DNA of 60,606 nucleotides from an uncultured Prevotellaceae bacterium (GCA_946185485.1 CAMHJQ010000019.1:1-60606); one strand, 5' to 3'. Shown: positions 19,201 to 26,700, numbered from the stretch's first letter. Numbers and translations are program-made. Notes: generated by a model from the sequence alone, not told the origin.

Positions 19201-19351
19201 AGTGGGTGTGGTACCCATGATCATTGCGCAGACGTCATTCTGGATGCCTGTCGGTGTCACCATCTTCGCCGGTGGCATAGGCGCACTCATCCTGGTGGTC
19301 ACCATGCTGCCTGTCATCTATTGGAAAGTCAGCCTAAAAGGTAAAAAGTAA
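16223..19351 (+). CDS. RND efflux pump permease (HAE/AcrB-like)
   Basis: Proton-driven inner-membrane pump of 1042 residues with the twelve-helix, two-porter-loop layout of AcrB. Early motif DEFPPVTIREGVVVAVYPGASSEEVEQQVARPLE is typical. The proton-relay positions differ from AcrB: the transmembrane-4 pair is Asp406-Asn407 (VDNSIVVID) rather than Asp-Asp, and the transmembrane-10 lysine is replaced by Arg933 (MRNEILIFEHA). Both substitutions are conservative. Starts 17 bases after the adaptor gene. The substrate is unknown. Confidence 0.92.
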   Translation: MKQMKWLNWPLDHYSISLLIIGIMFVLGIYGMYIMPKDEFPPVTIREGVVVAVYPGASSEEVEQQVARPLERYLFTFGEVHREKTTTRSQNGLCIVMVRLNDDVNNKDEVWSKIKHGLNAFKRELPTGVAGLIVNDDFGNTSALLIAIDSEHRSYRELKEYGDNLSDRLRHIPSVANVKLFGEQKEQISLYIDRQRLQAYGIGQQVLFTKLQAQGITTLSGSLSDDDQQIPIHIESTENSEEEIANQIIFSDPVTGKVTRVRDIARVEREYDPLTSRIDQDGHPCMLISMEMTPGHNVVQYGKDVDKVLDEFRENELPEDVNITRIADKPKVVGKSVTDFLRDLLISMAIIIVVMMVLFPLRSAIVASITIPLSTFISVGIMYFIGIELNIITLAALIVVLGMIVDNSIVVIDGYLEYLGKGYKPYDAALESARQYFMPMMLATVCICAIFYPFLYTLEGAFLDALGDFPATITINLMVSLLLAVTVIPFLETRIIKPGKVSTDGNAITKWVQSTYNRTLEVTFRHPWATIVCGVAIILLSCLILPTLKIRLFPYADRDQFAVEIYLPEGRGLAETEAVADSVSNVLKKDERITGITRFLGCSSPRFMDVYAPQIAGLNYAQFIVNTTSQDATLDLLAQYQPQLSEAFPDAFVKFVRLDYLSVPELEYRFYGENIDSLHVAAERLMAEMRTMPELEWVHTDFLEPYPIINVELDPVTSAQLGVTRTTAQLALSSMSSDLRVGQIWEGNYELPIIVKDDTDMTFSDIENLGITTPFSMLASGVESSNSTVPLRQIAKVAPHWTESRIMHRGGERCVTVTAHFVQGVLTGEVEHRIADIMENDIELPDGVRSEVGGEIEYSGESLPMIIMGFVIAVVIVFFFLLFNFKKYGITLICMLALLLMVPGTLVGLGIMNRALGLTSIFGLITLMGIIMRNEILIFEHANDLMKKFAPEGYPADATEEYRKQYNDAVRTAAYEAGKRRMVPIFLTTATTAVGVVPMIIAQTSFWMPVGVTIFAGGIGALILVVTMLPVIYWKVSLKGKK

Positions 19352-19372
19352 AAAGGTATAAAAAGATAGGTA
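19335..19372 (+). repeat. GGTAAAAAG-type repeat, copy 3, at the pump gene 3' end
   Basis: Repeated GGTAAAAAG/GTATAAAAAG units begin in the last pump codons (KGKK end) and fill the gap before the TolC-type gene. Same base pattern as the tracts at 4857 and 5411. Confidence 0.6.
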
Positions 19373-19378
19373 AACGAT

Positions 19379-20737
19379 ATGAAAACGAGAATTGTCAATA
19401 AGGATTTGGGTAAAGTAGTGGGTGTGTTACTTTTTTACCTCTTTACCTTTATTCCTTTAACTGCCCAAACGTATAGTTTGCAGCAGTTAAAGGACTCTGC
19501 ACTCAAAAACAATATCGCCATCCGCGATGCGCAGAACGCTATCGACGCTGCACAGCAACAGCGCAAAGAGGCCTTCACAAAGTATTTCCCGAACATTTCC
19601 GCCAATGGCGGATGGTTCAACGCCAACAAGAACATCATCAGCAGGACTATTTTCCCGAGTGACTACGTCCCCACCTCGGTGGCAGCGGCACTTGCGCAGA
19701 TGCTCCCTCCCCAGGCCCTTGTCGACCTGACTAATCCCATCCCGGTGAACCTCATCAAGGACGGTGCCTTGGCTGGTGTGAAAGCTATACAGCCCGTCTT
19801 CGCCGGTGGACAGATTGTCAACAACAACCGACTGGCTCGTGTCGGCGTAGAGGCCACCCGCCTGCAGCTCCAGCTGTCAGAGAATGAGGTGGAAAAGCAG
19901 ACCGAGCAGTACTACTGGAAACTGGTGACCCTCGAGGAGAAGATGAGCACCATCAAAGCCGTGGAGGAACTGCTGGCCGACATCTACAAGGATGTCGACG
20001 TCGCCGTACGTGCGGGCCTGATTATGCGCAACGACCTGCTGCAGGTGCAGCTGCGCCAGAACGACATCCAAAGCCAGAAGCTGAAGCTGCAGAACGGCAT
20101 CAGCATCGTGCAGAAACTGCTGGCCCAGTACTGCGGACTGAACACCGATGCCATTACCGTCAAGAAGGAGGACATCATCGCCACCGTCCCTGTAGAGACC
20201 AGTGGCAACCTGATGGACCTGGCCGAATACCAGCTGCTGCAGAAGCAGGTGGATGCAGCCCATCTGAAGCGGCTCATCACCGTAGGCCAGAACCTGCCAA
20301 CGGTAGCCGTGGGTGCCGGATACAACGTCTATAACTTTATGGACCACAACCGCGACTTCGGCATGGTGTTCGCTACGGTCAACGTTCCCATCAGCGACTG
20401 GTGGGGTGGCTCACACGCCATCAAGCGCAAGAAGATTGAGGAGCGGAAGGCTGAGGAGGAACTGGCTGACAAGGCCGAGCTGCTGAACATCCGCATGGTG
20501 AAGGCCTGGAACGATGTCACCGAGGCTTACCAGCAGCTGTCCATCGCCCAGCGCAGCATTGAGCAGGCCGAGGAGAACCTCCGTCTCAACCGCGACTACT
20601 ACAGGGCTGGAACGTCTAGAATGTCAGACCTGCTGGAAGCGCAGTTGCTCTACCAGCAGGCCCGTGATCAGCAGACCGATGCGTATGCAGACTACCAGAA
20701 CAAGCGACTGGAGTACCGCATCGCAACAGGCAAATAA
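19379..20737 (+). CDS. TolC-family outer-membrane efflux channel
   Basis: Outer-membrane factor that completes the tripartite pump. 452 residues with a signal peptide ending near ...FIPLTAQ. The mature part starts YSLQQLKDSALKNNIAIRDAQNAIDAAQQQR, the usual first helix of the family, and has the internal duplication of long helices (second copy around ESLRLNRDYYRAGTSRMSDLLEAQLLYQQARD). Lies 27 bases after the pump gene. The hydrophobic core of its signal peptide (LLFYLFTFIPL) is encoded by the GGTAAAAAG repeat in reverse orientation. Its stop is six bases from the stop of the convergent GH3 gene. Confidence 0.93.
   Translation: MKTRIVNKDLGKVVGVLLFYLFTFIPLTAQTYSLQQLKDSALKNNIAIRDAQNAIDAAQQQRKEAFTKYFPNISANGGWFNANKNIISRTIFPSDYVPTSVAAALAQMLPPQALVDLTNPIPVNLIKDGALAGVKAIQPVFAGGQIVNNNRLARVGVEATRLQLQLSENEVEKQTEQYYWKLVTLEEKMSTIKAVEELLADIYKDVDVAVRAGLIMRNDLLQVQLRQNDIQSQKLKLQNGISIVQKLLAQYCGLNTDAITVKKEDIIATVPVETSGNLMDLAEYQLLQKQVDAAHLKRLITVGQNLPTVAVGAGYNVYNFMDHNRDFGMVFATVNVPISDWWGGSHAIKRKKIEERKAEEELADKAELLNIRMVKAWNDVTEAYQQLSIAQRSIEQAEENLRLNRDYYRAGTSRMSDLLEAQLLYQQARDQQTDAYADYQNKRLEYRIATGK
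19427..19453 (-). repeat. GGTAAAAAG-type repeat in reverse, inside the tolC signal sequence
   Basis: The plus strand reads TTACTTTTTTACCTCTTTAC and on; its complement has the same GGTAAAAAAGTAA units found at three gene ends in this window. It encodes the hydrophobic core of the signal peptide. Confidence 0.5.
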
Positions 20738-20743
20738 AAACGA

Positions 20744-23437
20744 TTAGAAGGAGAAGTCGAACGACTTCAAGTCCTCATCCCTCGACGACGTGCCGTAAAG
20801 TATCTGGTATTTGCCAGGCTTTACGGCAAGTTCGTCTTGATACTCGTCGTAGTACTCGAAGGCTTCGCCGTCCAGGGTGATGGTCACCCGCTTGGTCTCG
20901 CCGGGCTTCAGCGTCACCTTCTGGAATCCCTTCAGCGACTTGATGGGTGCTCCGGCATCATTCAGACGCTTCACATACACCTGAACGGTCTCAGTACCCT
21001 CACAGCGGCCCGTATTGGTCACGGGAACGACGATGAGACAGTTGGGGTTGCCGGCCTTGAGCTTTTTCTTGTTGATGACGGTCTTGGCCTTGCCGACCTC
21101 GAAGGTCGTATAGCTCAGGCCATAGCCGAAGGCATACTGCGGCTTCCCCGTAAAGTAGCGGTAGGTACGGTTCTTCATCGAGTAGTCGAGGAAGTCGGGC
21201 AGGTCGCTGGTGGAACGGTAGAAGGTCACGGGGAGCTTTCCGCCGGGGTTGTAGTCGCCAAAGAGCACCTCAGCCAGTGCCTTGGCACCGCCCTGACCGG
21301 GATACCATGCCTGCAGCAGGGCGTCGTACTGACCCTCTACGCTGCCAAAGGCGATGGCAGAACCGGAGCAGTTGACGAAGATGACGGGACGTCCCGTCTG
21401 GTGCATGGCCTCGACCAGTCGTTGCTGCACCTTCGGCAGCTCGATGTCCTGCTTGTCGCCGCCCTCGCCCTCCATACGGGCCGAGATGCCGCCGATGATG
21501 ATGATGGCGTCAGCCTGGGCGACCTTGGCAGCCAGTGGTGCGAAGTCGACGAGATTGCGCTCGCAGAGGTCGCCGCGCAGCATGGCGAACTGTCCGTTAC
21601 CGTGACGGTATTCGATGGTGACATCGTAGGTTTTGCCCTTTTCAACGGGGAATGACTTATATTCCTGTGTCCTGCGGAAACCGAAGCCACGGCGGCCGCC
21701 GCCCTTATTCTCCTCGACCACCTCGCCATTCACCTTCAGCACGTAGCCGTTGTCGGTCATCAGCGTGTACTTCATCTCGCCGGTGAACGTCGCCGTGTAC
21801 TGTCCGCTGACGCGAACGGAGAGCTCGTCCTTGCTCACGCCTTCGGCAAAGCCCCAGGCACCGAAGGTAGAAAAGTTCAGCTCGTTGTAGTAAGCCGTCT
21901 TGGCAGGGTCGCCGGCCAGCTCCTTGTTATTCCAGAACTCCACCAGCACGCCCTTGCCGCCGTTGAAGTCCTGCAGGTGGTGCACCGTCTCGTAGTCGTC
22001 ATTCAGCTCGCAGGCCTTCTCGTAGATGATGTTGGCCTGGGGCACGGCAGCACGGATGCCTTCCAGCAGTGAGTGCTGGTGAGCCTCGGTGGGGGTGCCG
22101 CCATAGTTACCGTTCAGCAGTTCCACGTCGTCGGCATTGGGACCCACGACGGCTATCGTCTTGAGGCTCTTCGACAGCGGCAGCACGGGGTTCAATTGTC
22201 CATTATCCATTTTCCATTGTCCATTGTGCAGCAGCACCATCGACTCGCGGGCAGCCTGCGTAGCCAGGGCGTCATGCTCCTCGCTGCTGATGTTGGAAGC
22301 GGGAATCGTCGCCCACGGCAGCGATGCGGCGGGGTCGAACATGCCCAGTTCGAAGCGGCCGGCCAGCGTCTTGCGCAGGTGCTGGTCGAGGTCGCTCTCC
22401 TTGATATAGCCCTTGTGCAGTCCCTCGGTGAGGTTCATCATCACCTTGCCGCACTCCAGGTCGGTACCGTTCAGCACGGCGTCGACGGTGGCCGACAGCG
22501 GGTCTTTGTGCGTCTCGTGCTGTCCGCGGTTGAAGAAGTTGTTGATGGCGTCGCAGTCGGTGACCACCAGGGCATCGTATTTCCACTTGTTGCGCAGGAT
22601 GTCGATGAGCAGGCGGTCGCTGGCACAGCAGGGCTTGCCCTCGAAACGCTGGTAGGCACACATCACCTCGCGCACGTCAGCCTTCTTCACCAGGGCCTTG
22701 AAGGCCGGCAGGTAGGTCTCCCACAGGTCGCGGTTGGTGGGGTCCACGTTCATCGAGTGGCGCAGGGGCTCCGGACCGCTGTGTACGGCATAGTGCTTGG
22801 CACAGGCATGGGTCTTGTAGTACGTCTTGCCGTTGATGGTCACGGGGTTCTGCATGCCCAGTACGGTCTGCACGCCCAGGACGGCATTCATGTAGGGGTC
22901 CTCGCCGCACGTCTCCTGGCCGCGGCCCCAGCGCGGGTCGCGGAAGATGTTGACGTTGGGGCACCAGAACGTCAGCTCGGGGTTGCCGGGATAGTAGGTT
23001 GCGCCCTGTGGCACGTTAAACAGCTTCGGGTCGTTGTGGTCCGTGCGGTTCCAGTTGGCACGGGCCTCGTCGCTGACCTGCGAGAAGACGTCGAACACCA
23101 GCTGTGCATTGAATGCCGCCGCCATGCCGATAGGCTGCGGATAGACGGTATAGCCGCCCTGTCTGACGCCGTGACAGGCCTCGCTCCACCAGTTGTAGCT
23201 GGGGATGCCCAGGCGGTCGATGGAGATGCTCTTGTTCATCATCAGCCCGACCTTCTCCTCGGGCGTCAGCATCCCGAGCAGGCTCTCCACACGGTCAGCC
23301 CGTGGCAACTGCGGATTCTGCCAGTCATACTGGATCTCTGACTGTTGGGTTGAGTGTGACGCTACATTTTGTGCACACACGGGGTTAACTGCCAAAATTG
23401 CGAAGGCAAGAGAAGTAAGAATAGTTGTCGTTTTCAT
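20744..23437 (-). CDS. Exported GH3 beta-xylosidase/beta-glucosidase with PA14-like insert
   Basis: Secreted glycoside hydrolase family 3 enzyme, 897 residues from MKTTTILTSLAFAILAVNPVCAQ. The N-terminal barrel has EACHGVRQ, FRDPRWGRGQETCGEDP, KHYAVHSGPE and the nucleophile aspartate in LVVTDCDAINN. The second domain has VVGPNADD and the acid/base region GISARMEGEGGDKQDIELP. A PA14-like insert lies at about residues 480-620 and a fibronectin type III-like domain ends the protein. The TDCDA form and PA14 insert resemble Xyl3A-type xylosidases, so xylo-oligosaccharides are the best guess. Residues about 404-415 (NGQWKMDNGQLN) are encoded by an ATTATCCATT-type repeat and sit in a loop where relatives read LLKNDGNVLPL. 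Confidence 0.92.
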   Translation of the reverse strand: MKTTTILTSLAFAILAVNPVCAQNVASHSTQQSEIQYDWQNPQLPRADRVESLLGMLTPEEKVGLMMNKSISIDRLGIPSYNWWSEACHGVRQGGYTVYPQPIGMAAAFNAQLVFDVFSQVSDEARANWNRTDHNDPKLFNVPQGATYYPGNPELTFWCPNVNIFRDPRWGRGQETCGEDPYMNAVLGVQTVLGMQNPVTINGKTYYKTHACAKHYAVHSGPEPLRHSMNVDPTNRDLWETYLPAFKALVKKADVREVMCAYQRFEGKPCCASDRLLIDILRNKWKYDALVVTDCDAINNFFNRGQHETHKDPLSATVDAVLNGTDLECGKVMMNLTEGLHKGYIKESDLDQHLRKTLAGRFELGMFDPAASLPWATIPASNISSEEHDALATQAARESMVLLHNGQWKMDNGQLNPVLPLSKSLKTIAVVGPNADDVELLNGNYGGTPTEAHQHSLLEGIRAAVPQANIIYEKACELNDDYETVHHLQDFNGGKGVLVEFWNNKELAGDPAKTAYYNELNFSTFGAWGFAEGVSKDELSVRVSGQYTATFTGEMKYTLMTDNGYVLKVNGEVVEENKGGGRRGFGFRRTQEYKSFPVEKGKTYDVTIEYRHGNGQFAMLRGDLCERNLVDFAPLAAKVAQADAIIIIGGISARMEGEGGDKQDIELPKVQQRLVEAMHQTGRPVIFVNCSGSAIAFGSVEGQYDALLQAWYPGQGGAKALAEVLFGDYNPGGKLPVTFYRSTSDLPDFLDYSMKNRTYRYFTGKPQYAFGYGLSYTTFEVGKAKTVINKKKLKAGNPNCLIVVPVTNTGRCEGTETVQVYVKRLNDAGAPIKSLKGFQKVTLKPGETKRVTITLDGEAFEYYDEYQDELAVKPGKYQILYGTSSRDEDLKSFDFSF
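22193..22227. repeat. ATTATCCATT-type repeat inserted in the GH3 coding sequence
   Basis: A 35-base run of CATTATCCATT/CATTGTCCATTG units. Similar AT-rich units occur between genes at 40783-40819 and 52171-52205. Here the tract keeps the reading frame and adds about 12 residues to the linker between the two catalytic domains of the GH3 protein. Confidence 0.65.
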
Positions 23438-23461
23438 AAGGTTAGGTTTTATAATTCTCTG

Positions 23462-23469
23462 CAAAGGTA
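23462..23469 (-). promoter_or_regulatory. -7 box for the GH3 gene
   Basis: TACCTTTG on the minus strand, 24 bases before the ATG at 23437. It supports that start over the in-frame codon at 23503, which lies upstream of it. Confidence 0.65.
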
Positions 23470-23495
23470 GCGACTTTACTTGAATCCTCCAAATT

Positions 23496-23525
23496 TTACA
23501 CACCGGAACCGATCCTATTGTGTAA
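23496..23525 (-). repeat. REP-like palindrome, copy 1, upstream of the RAYT gene
   Basis: A 30-base element with ends TTACACA and TGTGTAA and the inner segment CGGAACCGATCCTAT. In reverse complement it matches the copy at 24391-24420 except for two bases. The two copies therefore flank the transposase gene as an inverted pair. Confidence 0.85.
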
Positions 23526-23539
23526 TTTTTGGCGAAAAG

Positions 23540-23571
23540 TTTGGAGAATTACGCAGAATGTGCTACTTTTG
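23540..23571 (+). promoter_or_regulatory. Promoter of the RAYT transposase gene
   Basis: TTTG at 23540-23543 and TACTTTTG at 23564-23571 with 20 bases between fit the Bacteroides consensus. The ATG follows 21 bases later. Confidence 0.7.
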
Positions 23572-23592
23572 CATACAGAAACCTAGAACTGC

Positions 23593-24387
23593 ATGCCAAG
23601 GAAACAACGAGAGAAAAGCGGAACGGGGATTTACCACGTCATGATGCGTGGCATCAATCATCAGGACATCTTCGAGGACAGGGGCGACTACTGGAAGTTC
23701 CTGAAACTTTTGCACATGCAGGCGCACCCTGAGGACAAGCAGGGGCACGCACTGCAGCCGCATATCGTTGTCTATGCATATTGTCTGATGTCTAATCACG
23801 TCCACCTGCTGGTTCGCGAGCAAGAGGAGGGCCTGATAGCACCCATCAAGAGCATCGCCATCTCCTATGCCCAGTATTTCAACTACAAGTACGAACACTC
23901 CGGCCAGTTGTTCCAGGACCGTTTCAAGAGCGAGGCAGTGAATGACATGGCTTATTTTGTGACACTGCTGCGATACATTCACCAGAATCCGGTCGCAGCA
24001 GGCATTGCCACGACAGTCGGTAGTTATACGTGGAGCAGTTGGTGTGAATATGACGAGGACAAGGTCTGTGCCGTACCCGTTTGTACTACTGCACACGTAT
24101 TGAACCGCATTCCCAGAAAGGAACTAGCTGAGTTGGTCAACGACCCTCTGCCCAAGGCTCTGAACATTCTAGATTTCAACAACGAGATGGAGCGTAGGGT
24201 CACTGACGAGAAGGCGCGTCAGTATCTGACACAACTGCTGGAGGGCAACAGTGCCTCTGTGCTCCAGCATTACGACAAAGAAAAACGCAACATCATCGTC
24301 CGCCAACTGAAGGCTTTTGGTGCCAGCATCCGCCAGATAAGTCGTCTGACAGGTGTCAGCGAGGGCATCGTCCGTAACATCCGCTAA
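23593..24387 (+). CDS. REP-associated tyrosine transposase (RAYT, IS200/IS605-like Y1)
   Basis: Single-strand DNA transposase of the Y1 class, 264 residues. It has the HUH motif in CLMSNHVHLLVREQ, the RAYT-type GQLFQDRFKSEAVND segment, and the likely catalytic tyrosine in LRYIHQNPVAAGI. The last 60 residues look like a helix-turn-helix (IRQISRLTGVSEGIVRNIR) that could bind the REP hairpin. It is a solitary gene with no IS ends of its own; instead a 30-base palindrome lies 68 bases before and 3 bases after it, in opposite orientation, with a third copy 2.5 kb downstream. RAYTs are thought to be domesticated and to spread REP elements. Confidence 0.93.
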   Translation: MPRKQREKSGTGIYHVMMRGINHQDIFEDRGDYWKFLKLLHMQAHPEDKQGHALQPHIVVYAYCLMSNHVHLLVREQEEGLIAPIKSIAISYAQYFNYKYEHSGQLFQDRFKSEAVNDMAYFVTLLRYIHQNPVAAGIATTVGSYTWSSWCEYDEDKVCAVPVCTTAHVLNRIPRKELAELVNDPLPKALNILDFNNEMERRVTDEKARQYLTQLLEGNSASVLQHYDKEKRNIIVRQLKAFGASIRQISRLTGVSEGIVRNIR

Positions 24388-24390
24388 AAA

Positions 24391-24420
24391 TTACACAATA
24401 GGGTCGGTTCCGCTGTGTAA
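24391..24420 (+). repeat. REP-like palindrome, copy 2, downstream of the RAYT gene
   Basis: 30 bases with ends TTACACA and TGTGTAA and inner ATAGGGTCGGTTCCGC. Its reverse complement is identical to the copy at 26923-26952. It fills almost all of the 42-base gap between the transposase stop and the stop of the convergent secreted-protein gene, so it may also terminate transcription. Confidence 0.88.
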
Positions 24421-24429
24421 TCGATTATG

Positions 24430-25143
24430 TTAGAGCACTGGGCGTATAGCAAGAAAGCAGTAGCGGTAGAGAATGCTCATTGGAGCGCCATGGCCATAGA
24501 AGGTCCACGCTGTATCAGACCCACCTTTCTTATTAGTATTCATATTCGATGTCCAATAGCCACATTGAGGCGGACGCTTAAAATAATCAACATTGTAATA
24601 TTGGTTTCCACCTCTGCCAACTGTGGCAGGGAGGAAGATGGTGTTACCATTCTTCTTGCTCGTAAACTTCACGCCAGGAACGCCGTTTTGTTCGGTGAAT
24701 TCGTAGTCTGTATTGTCGAGAAGTTCCCGAAATTCATGCAGGGTGGGCATGCGCCACGGGCTGCCCCAATACACACGAGCACCATCGTCCTCCAACTCCA
24801 GTATTGTCTTCTCGTCTTTCTGTCCATCACTACGCTGTAAGCAATATTTCTTGAACTTTTTGGGACAGCCAAACTTGTAGTCGTCCCATGTAAAAGGGGG
24901 ATTATATGCCACAGTATTGAAGTCGTAGCCAGTTGCGTCGCCCCAGGCGAAATAAAAGCCTTTGTCTTCGGGTTTGTCAGCGCCTACATTCATGTTGGCC
25001 CATTTTCTCCCTGACGGCAATCCCAAGTCCACGGCAGCGACGTCTGCGGGTGGTGTTCCTTGGGTGTGCTCTCCATTCTGTGCCAATGCCTCTGCAACGG
25101 TTGTGAGCAGCAAGGAGGCAGCGATTAATAATTGTTTCTTCAT
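24430..25143 (-). CDS. Secreted protein with Fib_succ_major/DUF1566-like domain, paralogue A
   Basis: Exported protein of 237 residues (signal MKKQLLIAASLLLTTVAEALAQ). The mature part has the pattern VDLGLPSGRKWANMNVGADKPEDKGFYFAWGD, WRMPTLHEFRELLDN, GVKFTSKKNGNTIFLPATVGR and a closing CFLAIRPVL. This domain is widespread in Prevotella and Fibrobacter secreted proteins and resembles the lectin-like DUF1566 fold. Its function is not known. The next gene upstream (25169-25897) is a clear paralogue, 25 bases away, so the two are a tandem duplication in one transcript. Confidence 0.8.
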   Translation of the reverse strand: MKKQLLIAASLLLTTVAEALAQNGEHTQGTPPADVAAVDLGLPSGRKWANMNVGADKPEDKGFYFAWGDATGYDFNTVAYNPPFTWDDYKFGCPKKFKKYCLQRSDGQKDEKTILELEDDGARVYWGSPWRMPTLHEFRELLDNTDYEFTEQNGVPGVKFTSKKNGNTIFLPATVGRGGNQYYNVDYFKRPPQCGYWTSNMNTNKKGGSDTAWTFYGHGAPMSILYRYCFLAIRPVL

Positions 25144-25168
25144 TTCGTTAATATTTCTTCATTTATTA

Positions 25169-25897
25169 TTATTTCTTTTCTTTGAGCACAGGGCGGATTG
25201 AAAGTTTGCAATGGCGGTACTTTATACGAACGTAATCTTCTAATGCAAAAGCTTTAAGACAACCAATAGCTTCATAATGGAGGGTTGATGACCAATATCC
25301 GCATCGCTGTGGCTTTGCGAAATAATTTACCATCTCATTACTACAGGTACCAACTGTAGCGGGAAGGAAGATGGAATTACCATTCTTTTTGCTCGTGAAT
25401 CTTATGCCAAAAACACCGTTTTGGGCAGTGAATTCGTGTTTTGTCTCTTCCCAAAGCAACTCAAACTCCCTACGAGTAGGCATACGCCATGATCCTCCCC
25501 AGTAAACGTGAGCAGCATCATCCTCAGGGTCAAGCGTTATCTTATTGTCTTTATTGCCTTCGCTTTTGCGGTGGCAGTATTTTTTCAAGTATCCATAGCC
25601 TCCAAACTTGTATTCGACGAAACTGTCCGAAGGGTGATAGGCTACTGTGTCGTATTCGTAGCCGTCGGTTTCGCCCCAGGCGAAATAGAGTCCAAAGTCT
25701 TCAGGCTTTTCAGCCCCAACGTTCATGTTGGCCCACTTTGTGCCGCCTGGCAGTGCCAGGTCAATGGCGACAACACCCTCCGGGGGAGCTGCGACGGTAG
25801 GGGTGACCTTAGGGACGGTGGTAGTGAAGGTCAAAGCCACTGCTGCTGTTGTAAACAGCAAAGAGATCATGATTAACGATTCTTTTTTCATTTTCAT
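25169..25897 (-). CDS. Secreted protein with Fib_succ_major/DUF1566-like domain, paralogue B
   Basis: 242-residue exported protein with the same landmarks as its neighbour: VAIDLALPGGTKWANMNVGAEKPEDFGLYFAWGE, YWGGSWRMPTRREFELLWEE, IRFTSKKNGNSIFLPATVG and CKLSIRPVL. The middle parts differ clearly, so the duplication is not recent. It is the first gene of the pair. An initiator at 25897 (MKMKKES...) gives a signal peptide; a second ATG two codons on is equally possible. Function unknown. Confidence 0.8.
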   Translation of the reverse strand: MKMKKESLIMISLLFTTAAVALTFTTTVPKVTPTVAAPPEGVVAIDLALPGGTKWANMNVGAEKPEDFGLYFAWGETDGYEYDTVAYHPSDSFVEYKFGGYGYLKKYCHRKSEGNKDNKITLDPEDDAAHVYWGGSWRMPTRREFELLWEETKHEFTAQNGVFGIRFTSKKNGNSIFLPATVGTCSNEMVNYFAKPQRCGYWSSTLHYEAIGCLKAFALEDYVRIKYRHCKLSIRPVLKEKK

Positions 25898-25934
25898 GTT
25901 AGTTTTAGTTTGATTCTATTGTTGTTATTGGCAA

Positions 25935-25960
25935 CTCACAGCGTGCCTGCCCCCGTGTGA
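25935..25960. repeat. CTCACAGCGTGCCTG palindrome, copy 1
   Basis: Begins CTCACAGCGTGCCTG and ends CGTGTGA, an imperfect inverted repeat. A close copy lies at 26816-26842. The two flank the cysteine-rich lipoprotein gene, one about 30 bases after its stop and one 115 bases before its start. Different in sequence from the RAYT-linked REP. Confidence 0.6.
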
Positions 25961-25992
25961 CCAGACGAAGAATGACAAGATAGCTTTACTTT

Positions 25993-26700
25993 CTATTTGT
26001 AACCATCTCCACCGCAGTTGTGACATTTGCCGCTTCCGCCGCATTTTCCACATATGCCATCGCCATAGTATTTGTTGATTTCCTTGTTACAATACGTGCA
26101 GGCATAATAATCCCCTGTAAAAGGATTACTTTGCTGTCCTGTTCCGTTGCATGGACGACATTTACCATTTCCCCAGCAATACTGTTTGTTGGCAATATAA
26201 CCTAAGTTCGGAGCCTCACACTTTCCCGAACCGAGGCAGATTGGGCACTTTCTTTTGTTGTTCCCGCCGCTACCGCTGCTACTGCCGCCACTGCCACTGC
26301 CGCCACTGCCGCCACTGGCTGATGAGCCGTTATTGCTTCCTCCTCCACATACAGCGCAAATACCACTTCCAGCACATTCCTCACATACCTCCTTCAAAGA
26401 TCCATAACAATATTGACAAATTCCACTACCACCACATGTCGGACAAGGATCGTTGTACCAACGTCCAGATCCTTTGCATAAATCACACTTTCCAACGTAA
26501 GAGAATTGAGTACATCGGCAGTCTTTTAGGCCTGCCCCGTCGCACCAAAAACACAATCCAGTGTCATTACACGACCAACATGTAATTTCATCATTATTAG
26601 CGTTGTCATCGTCGTCACCTCCGCACGATGAGAAGCCTGCAATCAACATGACTGCCATAACCATGAACAGCAGACTGCTAAAAAAAATCTTTTTTTCCAT
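25993..26700 (-). CDS. Lipoprotein with DnaJ-type CxxCxGxG zinc-finger repeats
   Basis: A 235-residue predicted surface or periplasmic lipoprotein: signal MEKKIFFSSLLFMVMAVML followed by lipobox AGFSSC and an acidic DDDD tether. The mature part has 28 cysteines, mostly as CxxC pairs followed by GxG: CFWCDGAG, CDLCKGSG, CPTCGGSG, CEECAGSG, CPICLGSG, CRPCNGTG, CGKCGGSG, CHNCGGDG. This is the zinc-binding repeat of DnaJ's central domain, but with no J domain. A Gly/Ser linker (about residues 122-148) splits it into two cysteine blocks. Such domains bind unfolded protein or RNA in the cytosol; outside the inner membrane their role is unknown. No -7 box was identified. Confidence 0.8.
   Translation of the reverse strand: MEKKIFFSSLLFMVMAVMLIAGFSSCGGDDDDNANNDEITCWSCNDTGLCFWCDGAGLKDCRCTQFSYVGKCDLCKGSGRWYNDPCPTCGGSGICQYCYGSLKEVCEECAGSGICAVCGGGSNNGSSASGGSGGSGSGGSSSGSGGNNKRKCPICLGSGKCEAPNLGYIANKQYCWGNGKCRPCNGTGQQSNPFTGDYYACTYCNKEINKYYGDGICGKCGGSGKCHNCGGDGYK

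Noticed and set aside
20753..20768. GAAGTCG/CGACTTC hairpin at the tolC/GH3 junction
   Set aside because: Lies inside GH3 codons, has a two-base loop and no T run, so it is not a convincing terminator.
22073..23341. 422-codon plus-strand open frame opposite the GH3 gene
   Set aside because: Antisense to GH3 with no domain, signal or promoter.
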